Origin: JAPKZH01 sp964537875
GTDB lineage: Bacteria > Acidobacteriota > Aminicenantia > Aminicenantales > UBA4085
Direction of reading: 5' to 3'
Assembly: GCA_964537875.1 (NCBI GenBank)
Contig: CAZIDN010000001.1
Coordinates: 62,001 to 126,000, forward strand
DNA: 64,000 nucleotides
The translations under genes were made by a program, and so were the position numbers. This document shows positions 7,479-15,276 of this stretch, piece by piece. The notes beneath the pieces are model-generated. The model made no database searches. It saw only the letters and a list, made by a program, of their open reading frames with translations, and was not told the DNA's origin. Numbering within the stretch: position 1 is the first letter of the stretch; each line of letters begins with the position of its first letter.

Positions 7479-10307
7479 CTAGGTTTTCGGCTTGGCGGGC
7501 TGATCGTCATAGATGATCGCATCACGAAGGACGATCCTTGCCTTCTCTGAAGGATTCAACACCTTGAGCCGGACCTTATGGCGTCCCTTGGCCAGGCCGT
7601 ATCTCCAAAACAGGGTCTCTTTTCGGACGAGGATGTCCGTCGGCAGGTCCGACGACTCGACGAGCTTTCCGTCCACCGACATTTCGACGCGAAAACGGTA
7701 GGAGTCGTTGTCCTTGGCCGACACGTTGCCGTTGACCGCAAAGCCGATGCCTTCGAATTCAAACGAGGCTTCTTTGTCGAGCTGGATGGTCAAGGGCTTC
7801 CGCTCTGAAGGATAATGGCCTTCGAAGCAGACCTCCAACTTCACCGTCTCGGGCTTCTGAACCTGGATTCGAACATTTTGGCCCTCGGTGTTCCCTCCGT
7901 TTCTGCCGATATTTTCCAGGGCGTGCTTGAACGATAAGTCATAGGCGTCCCTCAATGCAAGGCGCGTGAACTTGAAGGGGATCGACTCGGCCGCCTGGAG
8001 CCCCTTCTTCCAAAAATCAGGGATATTTTTGTATCCGATGGCGGTTCCCAGGATGCCGCCGGCGCTCGCCGGATTGCAGTCGGAGTCATCGCCGGCCCGG
8101 GCGCTCACGGACAAGGTCTTGCCGAAATCCCCATCCCCATACAGCAGTCCCAGCAGGACCCAGGCGCAATTGATTTTCGCGTCGATATCGAAGCTCGAGA
8201 AAACGCCCTCCGGGCAGCCGATGTCCTCCGACCATTTGCGCTGGACCTTGAACCAGGTGCCTTTCCAGTCCAAGGGGTTTTTCCTGTGCCAGCGGATGAC
8301 ATCCTGCATGGTTTGAGCGAATGTGCTTTTGGCGGGAATAGCCTTGAGCGCTTCCTCGGCCACCGCTTCGATATTCTCGGAGACAAAAGCCAGGGCGTAC
8401 ATGGCGGCGATGTAAACGCCACCATACCAGCCGTCTCCGTAGTTCATGATGTGCCCGACTCTGTCGCAGAACTCGGAAGCCGTATTCGGCATCCCGGGCG
8501 ACATGAGGCCGGCAAAGTCGGCCTCGATCTGGAAATCGATATCGTCGGCGTGGGGATTATTCAACCAATGTCCGGACTGCGGCGGCAGGATCCCCCTGAG
8601 TATGTTGTAACGGGCCATCTGATTGGCATGCCAGAGAGGGAATTTGGCCGTGGCAAAGGCCCGGGCCAGCGCCGACGGGGAGGCGTCAAGGCCGTCTTTC
8701 TCGAAGACTTCGACGAAAGACAAATCCATGTAAATATCATCGTAAAGACCGGGGCTGTTTCGGAAGCTTGATAGAATGGCGCCGTCGTCCCAGCGGATGG
8801 GCTGATAATCAGGAATGAATGTCCCTTGAAAGCGGAACTCGGTCGGCCCCCCGAATGTGCACCCGATGGTCTGTCCGGCCCAGCCGCCTTTGATCTTGTC
8901 CTTCAAAACGTCTTTGGACATGGTGATGACCGCGCCGGGAAAAGGACTCGCCGATAAATGCTCTTTGAACCTGCCCTTGAGCTGGGCGATATGAGCGGCG
9001 ATGGTTTCTTTTGTCCCGGCATAGCTTGCCGGAAATTCCCTGTCCAGCCGCAATGCCGTGTCTTCCAAGCGGGCCAGAAAACGGCCGGCACGGTCTTCGG
9101 GATTCGGCTCTTTGAGCAGCGCGTCGAATTTCTCCAACACGCAGTTGTAGCTTGTCCTCGTACTCCCGCTGATCAAATTCCCCGGGTAGAGCTCGACAAG
9201 GTCTCTGAGCGCCTGCCGCTGGGCCGGATTTTCGGCCAGATGGACGATGGCCTGACCGATCGAACGGCCGGGATCGTAGGCCTGGGGATTGTAAGCATAG
9301 TCTGCACATGTCAAAAGAGGAATCCGGTTGATCTCATTCTGAGGGCAATGGGGATTGCTCATGTAGCCGTAGGCGACCTCGTCCAGGTCCGGGTCGCGGC
9401 CGGTCACCGGCCCCAGGTGCAGGGCGCCGGTTCGGTCATTGACCGGGAAGTTGTCCCAGATGATGATCCGGTGCTTGACGGCGTTTTTGAATTTTTCGGC
9501 ACACGCCCGGCTGATCTTCAGCGTGACGACGCCGTCGCCGGTCCAGAAGACAAAGATATCCTTATCCAGTATCTGGCCGAGAGCTTCCAGATAGAGCTTG
9601 GCATCACCGGCATCGCTGCAGCCCCAGTAATAGACGGGGCAGAAGACGAGTTGGGCCTGCGGGTCTTTCTCCCGCAGCCGCCGGAACAGTTTATCGGCGA
9701 GTCGGGCGTGAGCTTTGCCCAGCCGAGCGAGATCCTGACCCTTGGTTTCGATATCATCATAACTGAGGCTGAACCAATGCACGTCCAGCCCCTGCATCCA
9801 GGCATAGTGCTTGAAGAGGGCCTCAAAATCTTCGGGGCTGTCATGCTTGAGCGGCCGCTCCGAAAAAAGCTGGGGATGCATGGCATAGCAGAAGATGATT
9901 CCCTTTTCCCGGCAGGCCTGGACGACCCGTTCCAATCCCTTTTTTGTCCGCTCCGGGATAGGCTCCCACCAGCGGTTGACGAACTTTTCCATGTCCGTTA
10001 ATACGCTTGTATAGCAGCTCATCAGGAAGTTCATCTTGGTTTGGGCGAGGTAAGGAATTTCAGCCAGATATTGATCGGGCGTCCAAGCCCATCCCTTTGT
10101 CCCGCGAATTTTAAAACCCGGCTCGGTCCGGCCTTTGGCCAAAGGCGTGGGGAAGGGGAGCTTATTGTCGGGCAGGTTGACCACGAATCCCGGCCGAAGC
10201 GGGATCGGCTGTTGAGCGGATCCTAAAAATGAGGGGCTTCTTGAACTCCTGACAGCAAAAATTGCGGCCAGGGTGAGGGCGAAGCCCAAGAGTTGCTTAT
10301 TTGTCAT
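7479..10307 (-). CDS. GH84-like (beta-N-acetylglucosaminidase-type) domain fused to ADP-ribosylglycohydrolase
   Basis: 942 residues, probably exported (MTNKQLLGFALTLAAIFAV). Residues of about 60-400 look like a GH84-type TIM barrel: FALL-like strands, WFSLSYDDIETKG with the paired aspartates used in substrate-assisted catalysis, PVYYWGCSD, and VFWTGDGVV. Residues of about 470-800 match the ADP-ribosylglycohydrolase fold: KIKGGWAGQTIGCTFGGP, DDIYMDL (metal ligands), and GDDSDCNPASAGGILGTAIG (second metal motif). A beta-sandwich-like tail follows (about 810-935). Each half is a known fold; their fusion in one secreted protein is unusual. GGAGGG lies five bases before the ATG. Downstream of the SSS symporter gene and upstream of the GATase-like gene. 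Substrate is unknown. Confidence 0.8.
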   Translation of the reverse strand: MTNKQLLGFALTLAAIFAVRSSRSPSFLGSAQQPIPLRPGFVVNLPDNKLPFPTPLAKGRTEPGFKIRGTKGWAWTPDQYLAEIPYLAQTKMNFLMSCYTSVLTDMEKFVNRWWEPIPERTKKGLERVVQACREKGIIFCYAMHPQLFSERPLKHDSPEDFEALFKHYAWMQGLDVHWFSLSYDDIETKGQDLARLGKAHARLADKLFRRLREKDPQAQLVFCPVYYWGCSDAGDAKLYLEALGQILDKDIFVFWTGDGVVTLKISRACAEKFKNAVKHRIIIWDNFPVNDRTGALHLGPVTGRDPDLDEVAYGYMSNPHCPQNEINRIPLLTCADYAYNPQAYDPGRSIGQAIVHLAENPAQRQALRDLVELYPGNLISGSTRTSYNCVLEKFDALLKEPNPEDRAGRFLARLEDTALRLDREFPASYAGTKETIAAHIAQLKGRFKEHLSASPFPGAVITMSKDVLKDKIKGGWAGQTIGCTFGGPTEFRFQGTFIPDYQPIRWDDGAILSSFRNSPGLYDDIYMDLSFVEVFEKDGLDASPSALARAFATAKFPLWHANQMARYNILRGILPPQSGHWLNNPHADDIDFQIEADFAGLMSPGMPNTASEFCDRVGHIMNYGDGWYGGVYIAAMYALAFVSENIEAVAEEALKAIPAKSTFAQTMQDVIRWHRKNPLDWKGTWFKVQRKWSEDIGCPEGVFSSFDIDAKINCAWVLLGLLYGDGDFGKTLSVSARAGDDSDCNPASAGGILGTAIGYKNIPDFWKKGLQAAESIPFKFTRLALRDAYDLSFKHALENIGRNGGNTEGQNVRIQVQKPETVKLEVCFEGHYPSERKPLTIQLDKEASFEFEGIGFAVNGNVSAKDNDSYRFRVEMSVDGKLVESSDLPTDILVRKETLFWRYGLAKGRHKVRLKVLNPSEKARIVLRDAIIYDDQPAKPKT

Positions 10308-10332
10308 AAAATCCCTCCACCTTCCCTATCAT

Positions 10333-10354
10333 CCCCCTTAATGGCTTAAGGGGG
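10333..10354. repeat. Perfect 9-bp hairpin in symporter/GH84-fusion gap
   Basis: CCCCCTTAA (10333-10341) and TTAAGGGGG (10346-10354) form a perfect stem with a 4-base loop. It lies about 26 bases upstream of the ATG at 10307 on the minus strand. No U-tract follows on either strand, so it is an RNA stability or attenuation candidate rather than a classical terminator. Confidence 0.5.
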
Positions 10355-10372
10355 TAGGGGATTTAATAAGTT

Positions 10373-10430
10373 GGTTCTCTTCTGTTTCCCAGACAATTTT
10401 CCCCACATGAAATGGAAGAGAACCTTTAAT
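10373..10430 (-). promoter_or_regulatory. Candidate operator/leader element upstream of the GH84 fusion gene
   Basis: A 9-base perfect inverted repeat (10373-10381 with 10416-10424) overlaps a motif at 10408-10430. On the minus strand this reads ATTAAA, four bases, then CTCTTCCATTTCA. The same pair of blocks occurs at 32851-32874, upstream of another minus-strand catabolic operon. A shared regulator site is inference. Confidence 0.35.
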
Positions 10431-10451
10431 TTTAAATTTCAACTCCTGCCT

Positions 10452-12191
10452 TTATATAAGAATCCGTCTGATCAGCCAAGCGCCGAGCGCGGTGGCCGTG
10501 ATCATTCCTGCGACAAAGACGCTCCAAGCGCCGGCAAACATGGAATTTGTCGCCACGACGAGGCCGAAGCAGGCGGCTGTTCCGAGGACGCAATCGAACA
10601 AGAGGTGGCCGAGCGAAGGATCTCCTGTTTGGGAGACGCGGGCTTTTTCGCGGACCGGCTTCCAGAGTCCCGGCGGCCGGCACCTCTCATAGAAATTGAC
10701 AAGAGTTTCGCTCGATTCCGGCGGCGTGAGCAGGGTGACCAGGATCAATGTCGCGTTGCTCGCGAGAAAAAGCAGTCCTGTTCCCTGCCAAAAGGGCTTG
10801 TTTTGAAAGTCCAGGATGAACCAGAAAAGAATCGAGAGCGGCAAACCCAGGATGATGGCGGCAATCTCACCCCAGACATTGAACCGCCACCAAAAGAACC
10901 GGAGCCAGGAAAGAGGAAGGATGAAAATCACCATGACCGAGTTGATGAACAGAAACCAGCTGACCATTCCCTTGACGTAAAAGACGGCGACAAAGGCGGC
11001 CAGGATGAAAAGCAGCAATGTCGCCAGCCGGGAGGTTATGATTTGGCCCCGGGGGGATTCACGAGGCCGGAGGGTCCGATAAAAGTCGTTGATGACCAGG
11101 CTCGAACCCCAGTTGATAAGAGAGCTGAGCGTCGACATAAAGGCGGCTGCTTCGGACGCGACAAGGATGCCGATGAACCCGGCGGGGAGGCGGGAGGCGT
11201 TGACCAGCTCTCCCCAGGCATAGGCCGGGTCGGTGAGGAGCTTCATCCCGGCCGGCGCGGGACCGACCTGTTGGAGGAGATCCTTGGTCCAAAATAAGGA
11301 AAGGGCGACGACGCCAAGACCGATCAAAGGAATAGTCCGGAGGGAGAGGGCGAGGAAGGCATTGAACAGCTGCCCGCCCATGGCATGCCGTTCATTCTTG
11401 GCGCCCATGAAGCGCTGGGCGGTCATGCCTTCCCCGGCCGTGGGAGACCCCGCGAAAAACAGCCCTTGAATAATTAGCATGGCGATGGTCAGGGCGGGGA
11501 TGAGGGGAGTCGGAGGCATCTCGCGGAAGGCGTCGGGGCGGACGGCGTGGATTTTCCCGACGATGGCCGACCAGCCCCCGTGCTGGGGCACGATCATGAA
11601 AAAGAAGGCAATGCTGCCGATGAGCAGGATGGCGAACTGGACGATATCGGTGAAGACCACCCCCATTAGGCCTCCGAAGACCGTGTAGATCACCGTCACG
11701 CCGCCAAAGATCAGCAGGATTTGGGCCTCCGTCAGGGGAACCAGGGGAGCGATGGTCTTGGCAAAAAAACCGGTGATGTAGCCGATGATGATGACCGCGT
11801 AGCAGAAAAGCAACAAGGCATAGATTTTGCGGGCGATTTGACTGGTTTTTCCGCCATAACGGAGGGTGATCAGCTCGGCCGTCGTGACGATCTGCATGCG
11901 GCGCCACATCCGGGCCCAAATGATGGCCACCAGAGGCATCCAGACGACCCAGGAAGCCCACCACATCCAATTGCCGGCCAGTCCGAAGACGACGACCAGC
12001 ATGACGAAGCCGCCGTTCCCGGATTGATAGGTGGCCGTGTTGGACAGCCCGATCGCCCACCAGGGGAGGCTCCGGTTTCCGGTGAAGTAGCCCGTGGCTC
12101 CTTGTTTTCCGGCTTTTTTGGTGAAGTAAAGGCCGACGAGAAGGGATATGAGACAGAGGAGAATAACAACGATCCAGTCTGCCCGTCCCAC
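10452..12191 (-). CDS. Sodium:solute symporter (SSS family)
   Basis: 579-residue integral membrane protein with about 13-14 hydrophobic helices. It begins WIVVILLCLISLLVGLYFTKK and shows the SSS hallmarks SLPWWAIGLSNTATYQSGNGGF (helix 2 region), TTAELITLRYGGK, YTVFGGLMGVVFTDIVQ and SEAAAFMSTLSSLINWGSSLVINDFYRTL (Na+ site region). Family members import sugars, amino acids or other solutes with Na+. The downstream glycoside hydrolase and ceramidase-like genes suggest a sugar or amino-sugar-type substrate; that is inference. First gene of the operon running to 5334; the 144-base gap to the next gene holds the hairpin and operator candidate. Confidence 0.92.
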   Translation of the reverse strand: MGRADWIVVILLCLISLLVGLYFTKKAGKQGATGYFTGNRSLPWWAIGLSNTATYQSGNGGFVMLVVVFGLAGNWMWWASWVVWMPLVAIIWARMWRRMQIVTTAELITLRYGGKTSQIARKIYALLLFCYAVIIIGYITGFFAKTIAPLVPLTEAQILLIFGGVTVIYTVFGGLMGVVFTDIVQFAILLIGSIAFFFMIVPQHGGWSAIVGKIHAVRPDAFREMPPTPLIPALTIAMLIIQGLFFAGSPTAGEGMTAQRFMGAKNERHAMGGQLFNAFLALSLRTIPLIGLGVVALSLFWTKDLLQQVGPAPAGMKLLTDPAYAWGELVNASRLPAGFIGILVASEAAAFMSTLSSLINWGSSLVINDFYRTLRPRESPRGQIITSRLATLLLFILAAFVAVFYVKGMVSWFLFINSVMVIFILPLSWLRFFWWRFNVWGEIAAIILGLPLSILFWFILDFQNKPFWQGTGLLFLASNATLILVTLLTPPESSETLVNFYERCRPPGLWKPVREKARVSQTGDPSLGHLLFDCVLGTAACFGLVVATNSMFAGAWSVFVAGMITATALGAWLIRRILI

Positions 12192-12480
12192 GGGAAAACA
12201 TTATCAATATGGCTGCAAATTGTCAAAGACGGAAACGTCCGAATTAGAAGCTGGTCGCGGCGTTTGCGGCGAGAAAACCCATCCACGGGCTGCGGATGCA
12301 GGTTTCGGTCCCGGCTGGTTCGAGGCGAGGAGAAAGCGCGTTGTCGTTTTGGGTGGCGCGGCGTGTCCCTGTCCGCCCGGAGCTCATGGTGGTGGGTGGG
12401 AGGGTCTTGAGCGAGGACGGACAGGGACATGCCGTGACAGGACCCAAATACGAACCGCTTTCCCGAGCCATTTTTTTGTA
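12192..12480. other. Intergenic region with a 16-bp stem (possible structured RNA)
   Basis: This gap separates the divergent symporter and rpsP operons. It contains a long stem: 12360-12375 pairs with 12418-12433 over 16 positions with a single G-U, enclosing a 42-base purine-rich loop. A T7 run follows at about 12472-12478 on the plus strand, just before the rpsP promoter. Open frames here have no plausible start signals. No known RNA family (SRP, RNase P, tmRNA, 6S) was recognised from its motifs. Confidence 0.4.
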
Positions 12481-12509
12481 TTGACTTAGGCGCCGAATTC
12501 GGCTATTAT
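12481..12509 (+). promoter_or_regulatory. Promoter of the rpsP-trmD-rplS operon
   Basis: TTGACT (12481-12486) and TATTAT (12504-12509) are separated by 17 bases, a near-consensus sigma-70 promoter. Predicted transcription start is near 12516, about 28 bases before the rpsP ATG. Confidence 0.8.
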
Positions 12510-12543
12510 CTTGATTCATTTCAATAGAATGGAATAATCTACA

Positions 12544-12816
12544 ATGATTTCAATGCGCTTGATGAGATTTGGTGCCAAAAACAGGCCTTCCTATCGGATC
12601 GTCGTCATGGACTCGAAAAAGCCGCGCGAGAGCAAGGCTAAGGATACCATCGGCTATTATAACCCGCTCAAAGAGCCGCCGGAGATTAAAATCGATTTAG
12701 ACAAAGCCAAATTCTGGATCGAACGGGGTGCCAAGACATCCCAGACCGTCCGGTCTCTTTTGCGAAAGCTTTCCCAGCCATCAAAACTTTCCAACTTACA
12801 AGACTCTAAATCTTAA
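12544..12816 (+). CDS. rpsP: 30S ribosomal protein S16
   Basis: 90 residues; MISMRLMRFGAKNRPSYRIVVMDSKKPR and the following DTIGYYNPL match bS16 along its whole length. S16 binds 16S rRNA in the body of the 30S subunit and is needed for assembly. The ATG at 12544 aligns with the family's usual N-terminus; upstream GGA is a weak ribosome binding site. First gene of the conserved rpsP-rimM-trmD-rplS operon. Confidence 0.97.
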   Translation: MISMRLMRFGAKNRPSYRIVVMDSKKPRESKAKDTIGYYNPLKEPPEIKIDLDKAKFWIERGAKTSQTVRSLLRKLSQPSKLSNLQDSKS

Positions 12817-12827
12817 AGGAGGTTACT

Positions 12828-13064
12828 GTGAAAGAACTCGTAGAATTGATTGCCAAAGCCCTCGTCGACCAACCCGAGAAGGTGCAGGTTTCCCAGCTCG
12901 AAGGGGAACAAACGACAATTCTGGAACTGAAGGTTGCGCAAGAAGATTTGGGAAAAGTGATCGGAAAGCAGGGCAGAACGGCTCGGGCCATGCGCATCAT
13001 CCTCGGTGCCGCCGGCATGAAGCTGAAGAGGAGATTTAACCTCGAGATCATCGAGAAAGGTTGA
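12828..13064 (+). CDS. khpA: KH-domain RNA-binding protein KhpA
   Basis: 78 residues forming a single KH domain (about 28-75) with the KH signature GKVIGKQGRTARAMRIIL. KhpA (YlqC-type) proteins bind RNA, often with KhpB/Jag, and in several bacteria affect cell division and small-RNA function. The start is GTG with a strong AAAGGAGG six bases upstream. Its place between rpsP and rimM is conserved in many bacteria. Confidence 0.93.
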   Translation: MKELVELIAKALVDQPEKVQVSQLEGEQTTILELKVAQEDLGKVIGKQGRTARAMRIILGAAGMKLKRRFNLEIIEKG

Positions 13065-13065
13065 T

Positions 13066-13577
13066 TTGCAGAGTATCGGGAAAGTCCAGCGAAGCCAGGG
13101 AAATAAGGGGGAACTCAAGGTTAAACTGTATGGTGAGATCGTTCCAGACGCTTTTTTTTTAAGCTTTTTCTGAAAGGAAGAGGGGATTTCCAAGAGTACG
13201 AAGTCGAGGCCTTTTATCCCTATAAAAGCTTTCACGTCCTTAAGCTCAAAGGCATAGATTCTCTGTCCCAGGCGGAAGCTCTGGCCGGCGCGGGCCTTTT
13301 CGTTCCGGAAGACAGCCTCAAGCCGGCCCAGGAAGGGCGGCACTATTCCTTCGAGCTGGTCGGCTGCGTCATATGCACGAAGGCGCAGGAAAAAATCGGC
13401 ATCGTCAAGGACGTGTGGCCGATCGGCGAGTCGGTTCTCCTGGTCGTGGAAAGCAGCCGGGACGCGAAGGAAATCCTCATTCCCTTCAGCCAGGACATCT
13501 GTCCGGAAGTGGACACGGACCAAAAAAGGATTGTCATCGACCCTCCGGACGGCCTTTTGGACTTGAATGAGATTTGA
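13066..13577 (+). CDS. rimM: Ribosome maturation factor RimM, split by a -1 frameshift at a T9 run
   Basis: Two frames together encode a full-length RimM. Frame one starts at TTG 13066 (AAAGG five bases upstream) and reads LQSIGKVQRSQGNKGELKVKLYG, the typical RimM N-terminus. It then reaches nine T residues (13152-13160) and stops at TGA 13171-13173. The -1 frame continues KLFLKGRGDFQEYEVEAFYP, then the PRC-barrel half (GCVICTKAQEKIGIVKDVWP, ILIPF) to TGA 13575-13577, overlapping the trmD ATG. RimM binds S19 and matures the 30S head. The break could be a homopolymer sequencing error, a real mutation, or programmed slippage: the zero-frame context is the slippery heptamer T TTT TTA. The downstream half shows no decay. 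Confidence 0.85.
13152..13173 (+). promoter_or_regulatory. Candidate -1 frameshift/transcriptional slippage site in rimM
   Basis: Nine consecutive T residues at 13152-13160 are followed by AAGC. In the rimM zero frame the codons are GCT TTT TTT TTA, so the last seven positions (13155-13161) form X XXY YYZ with X=T, Y=T, Z=A. The zero-frame stop lies ten bases later (13171). Reading after -1 slippage continues RimM without loss of conserved residues. Confidence 0.45.
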
Positions 13578-14304
13578 TATAATCACCATCTTCCCTGAAA
13601 TGTTCGAGGCCGTTTTTTCAGGGGGGGTCGTAAGAAGAGCGATCGAGAAGGGATCGATCGAGGTTCACGTGCACAATTTAAGGAATTTTACGACGGACAA
13701 GCACCGGCAGGTGGATGACCGCCCCTACGGAGGAAAGGAAGGCATGGTTTTCAAGCCTGAGCCGATCTTTGCCGCCGTGGAGCATGTCCGCCGGTCTCCC
13801 CTCACGCCTGTCTATCTGCTCTCCCCCCAGGGAAGAAAGCTGGATTCTCCCCTTGCCGAAGAACTGGCCGGGCATTCCCAGGTCGTCCTCATCTGCGGAC
13901 GCTATGAGGGTGTCGATGAACGGGTGAGCGAAAACCTGGCCACGGACGAGATTTCCATCGGCGATTATGTCCTGACCGGAGGGGAATTGGCGGCCATGGT
14001 CGTCGTCGATGCGGCGGTCCGGTTTGTCCCGGGCGTGGTCGGCAAGGAAGAATCGGTCAGGCATGATTCTTTTTTTGAGGGGCGGCTGGATTATCCCCAA
14101 TACACCCGTCCCCGGGATTTTCGAGGGATGAAAGTCCCCCAGGTCCTTTTTTCCGGAGACCATAAAAAGATCGAAACCTGGCGCCGGAAAAAGGCGCTGG
14201 AAAAAACCCGGCAGCGCCGGCCCGACCTCCTGGAACATCGGCCCCTCTCTCCGGAGGAAAAGAAGGGACTCGACCCAATCCAAGAAGAAAGGAAAAGACG
14301 ATGA
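13567..14304 (+). CDS. trmD: tRNA (guanine-N1)-methyltransferase TrmD
   Basis: 245 residues of the SPOUT family: MRFDIITIFPEMFEA at the start, DDRPYGGKEGMVFKPEP, LICGRYEGVDERV, and the knot motif SIGDYVLTGGELAAMVVVDA, followed by the usual DHKKIETWRRKKAL. It transfers a methyl group from S-adenosylmethionine to N1 of G37 in tRNAs, preventing +1 frameshifts. The ATG overlaps the 3' end of rimM by 11 bases and the stop overlaps the rplS ATG by 4, so translation is coupled through the operon. Confidence 0.97.
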   Translation: MRFDIITIFPEMFEAVFSGGVVRRAIEKGSIEVHVHNLRNFTTDKHRQVDDRPYGGKEGMVFKPEPIFAAVEHVRRSPLTPVYLLSPQGRKLDSPLAEELAGHSQVVLICGRYEGVDERVSENLATDEISIGDYVLTGGELAAMVVVDAAVRFVPGVVGKEESVRHDSFFEGRLDYPQYTRPRDFRGMKVPQVLFSGDHKKIETWRRKKALEKTRQRRPDLLEHRPLSPEEKKGLDPIQEERKRR

Positions 14305-14642
14305 GCTTGATCCAATTGGTGGAAGACAAGCACATGAAAAAAGATGTGGAACCCTTCGGCGTAGGGGACACGGTCAAAGTGCATGTCATCATTAAAGAAG
14401 GCGACAAGGAGCGCATCCAGGTCTACCAGGGGGATGTGATTGCCAAGCGGGGAACCGGCTTGAGCACGACGTTCACCGTCCGGAAGATCTCTTTCGGCAT
14501 CGGCGTCGAACGGATCTTCCCGGTCCATTCCAAGGCCATTAAAAAAGTGGAGGTGCTCCGAAAGGGGAAGGTCCGTCGTTCCAAATTGTATTATCTTCGA
14601 AGGCTGAAAGGAAAAGCGGCACGTCTTCGCGAAGAGAAATAA
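14301..14642 (+). CDS. rplS: 50S ribosomal protein L19
   Basis: 113 residues, full length for bL19: DTVKVHVIIKEGDKERIQVYQGDVIAKRG, then TFTVRKISFGIGVERIFPVHS and RRSKLYYLR. L19 sits at the subunit interface of the ribosome. AAAGGA lies upstream inside trmD, and the 4-base overlap with trmD indicates coupled translation. Confidence 0.97.
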   Translation: MSLIQLVEDKHMKKDVEPFGVGDTVKVHVIIKEGDKERIQVYQGDVIAKRGTGLSTTFTVRKISFGIGVERIFPVHSKAIKKVEVLRKGKVRRSKLYYLRRLKGKAARLREEK

Positions 14643-14651
14643 AAGGCCAAC

Positions 14652-15266
14652 GTGCCCGATTTCGAGATTGAGAAACGCTTTTTAAAACAGGGATATCGAT
14701 TTATCGCGGGGGTGGATGAGGTCGGCCGGGGAGCCCTGTGCGGTCCCGTGGTGGCGGTGGCCCTGGTCCTTCCCGCATCTCTGATCCAAGCCCCGTCTCC
14801 GGCCTGGCTCCGGCAGACGAACGATTCCAAGCTGCTGACTTCTCACAAACGCAGGGAGCTCGTCCGGTTCATTCTGGCCGGGGCCGAATCCGTCGGCGTC
14901 GGGCTCTGCTCGAATGTCGAAGTCGACCAAAAAAACATCTATTGGGCGTCCCTCGAGGCCATGCGGCGGGCCGTGGAGCGGATGCCCCTTCGCCCGGACG
15001 TCCTGCTCATCGACGGGTTTGAGCTCAAGGATATTCCCTATGTCCAGAAAGGCGTTCGCGGCGGAGACCGGAAAAGTTATTCGATCGCCGCGGCCTCGGT
15101 TGTGGCCAAGGTCCTCCGGGACGAGATGATGGCCCGGTGCGACGTCATTTTTTCGGGGTATTCGCTGACTAAAAATAAGGGCTACGGGACCGAGGAGCAT
15201 TACCGGGCTCTCCAAAAATTTGGCCAGACCTCTTTTCATCGGCAGAGTTTTCATTTAAAATCTTAG
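14652..15266 (+). CDS. rnhB: Ribonuclease HII
   Basis: 204 residues with the RNase HII signature GVDEVGRGALCGPVVAVAL (catalytic Asp-Glu), then NDSKLLTSHKRREL, LIDGF (third acidic residue) and SYSIAAASVVAKVLRD, and GYSLTKNKGYGTEEHYRAL. It removes ribonucleotides misincorporated in DNA and cleaves RNA in RNA-DNA hybrids. The start is GTG, ten bases after rplS, with AAAGG upstream. rnhB after rplS is a common order. Confidence 0.95.
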   Translation: MPDFEIEKRFLKQGYRFIAGVDEVGRGALCGPVVAVALVLPASLIQAPSPAWLRQTNDSKLLTSHKRRELVRFILAGAESVGVGLCSNVEVDQKNIYWASLEAMRRAVERMPLRPDVLLIDGFELKDIPYVQKGVRGGDRKSYSIAAASVVAKVLRDEMMARCDVIFSGYSLTKNKGYGTEEHYRALQKFGQTSFHRQSFHLKS

Positions 15267-15276
15267 GAAAGGTCCC

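Noticed and set aside
10333..10354. Hairpin considered as rho-independent terminator of the symporter gene
   Set aside because: No T-run follows on the minus strand, so it is kept only as a hairpin.
12318..12335. GGTTCGA resembling a tRNA T-loop
   Set aside because: The flanking bases do not pair as a T-stem and no acceptor stem or anticodon arm could be drawn.
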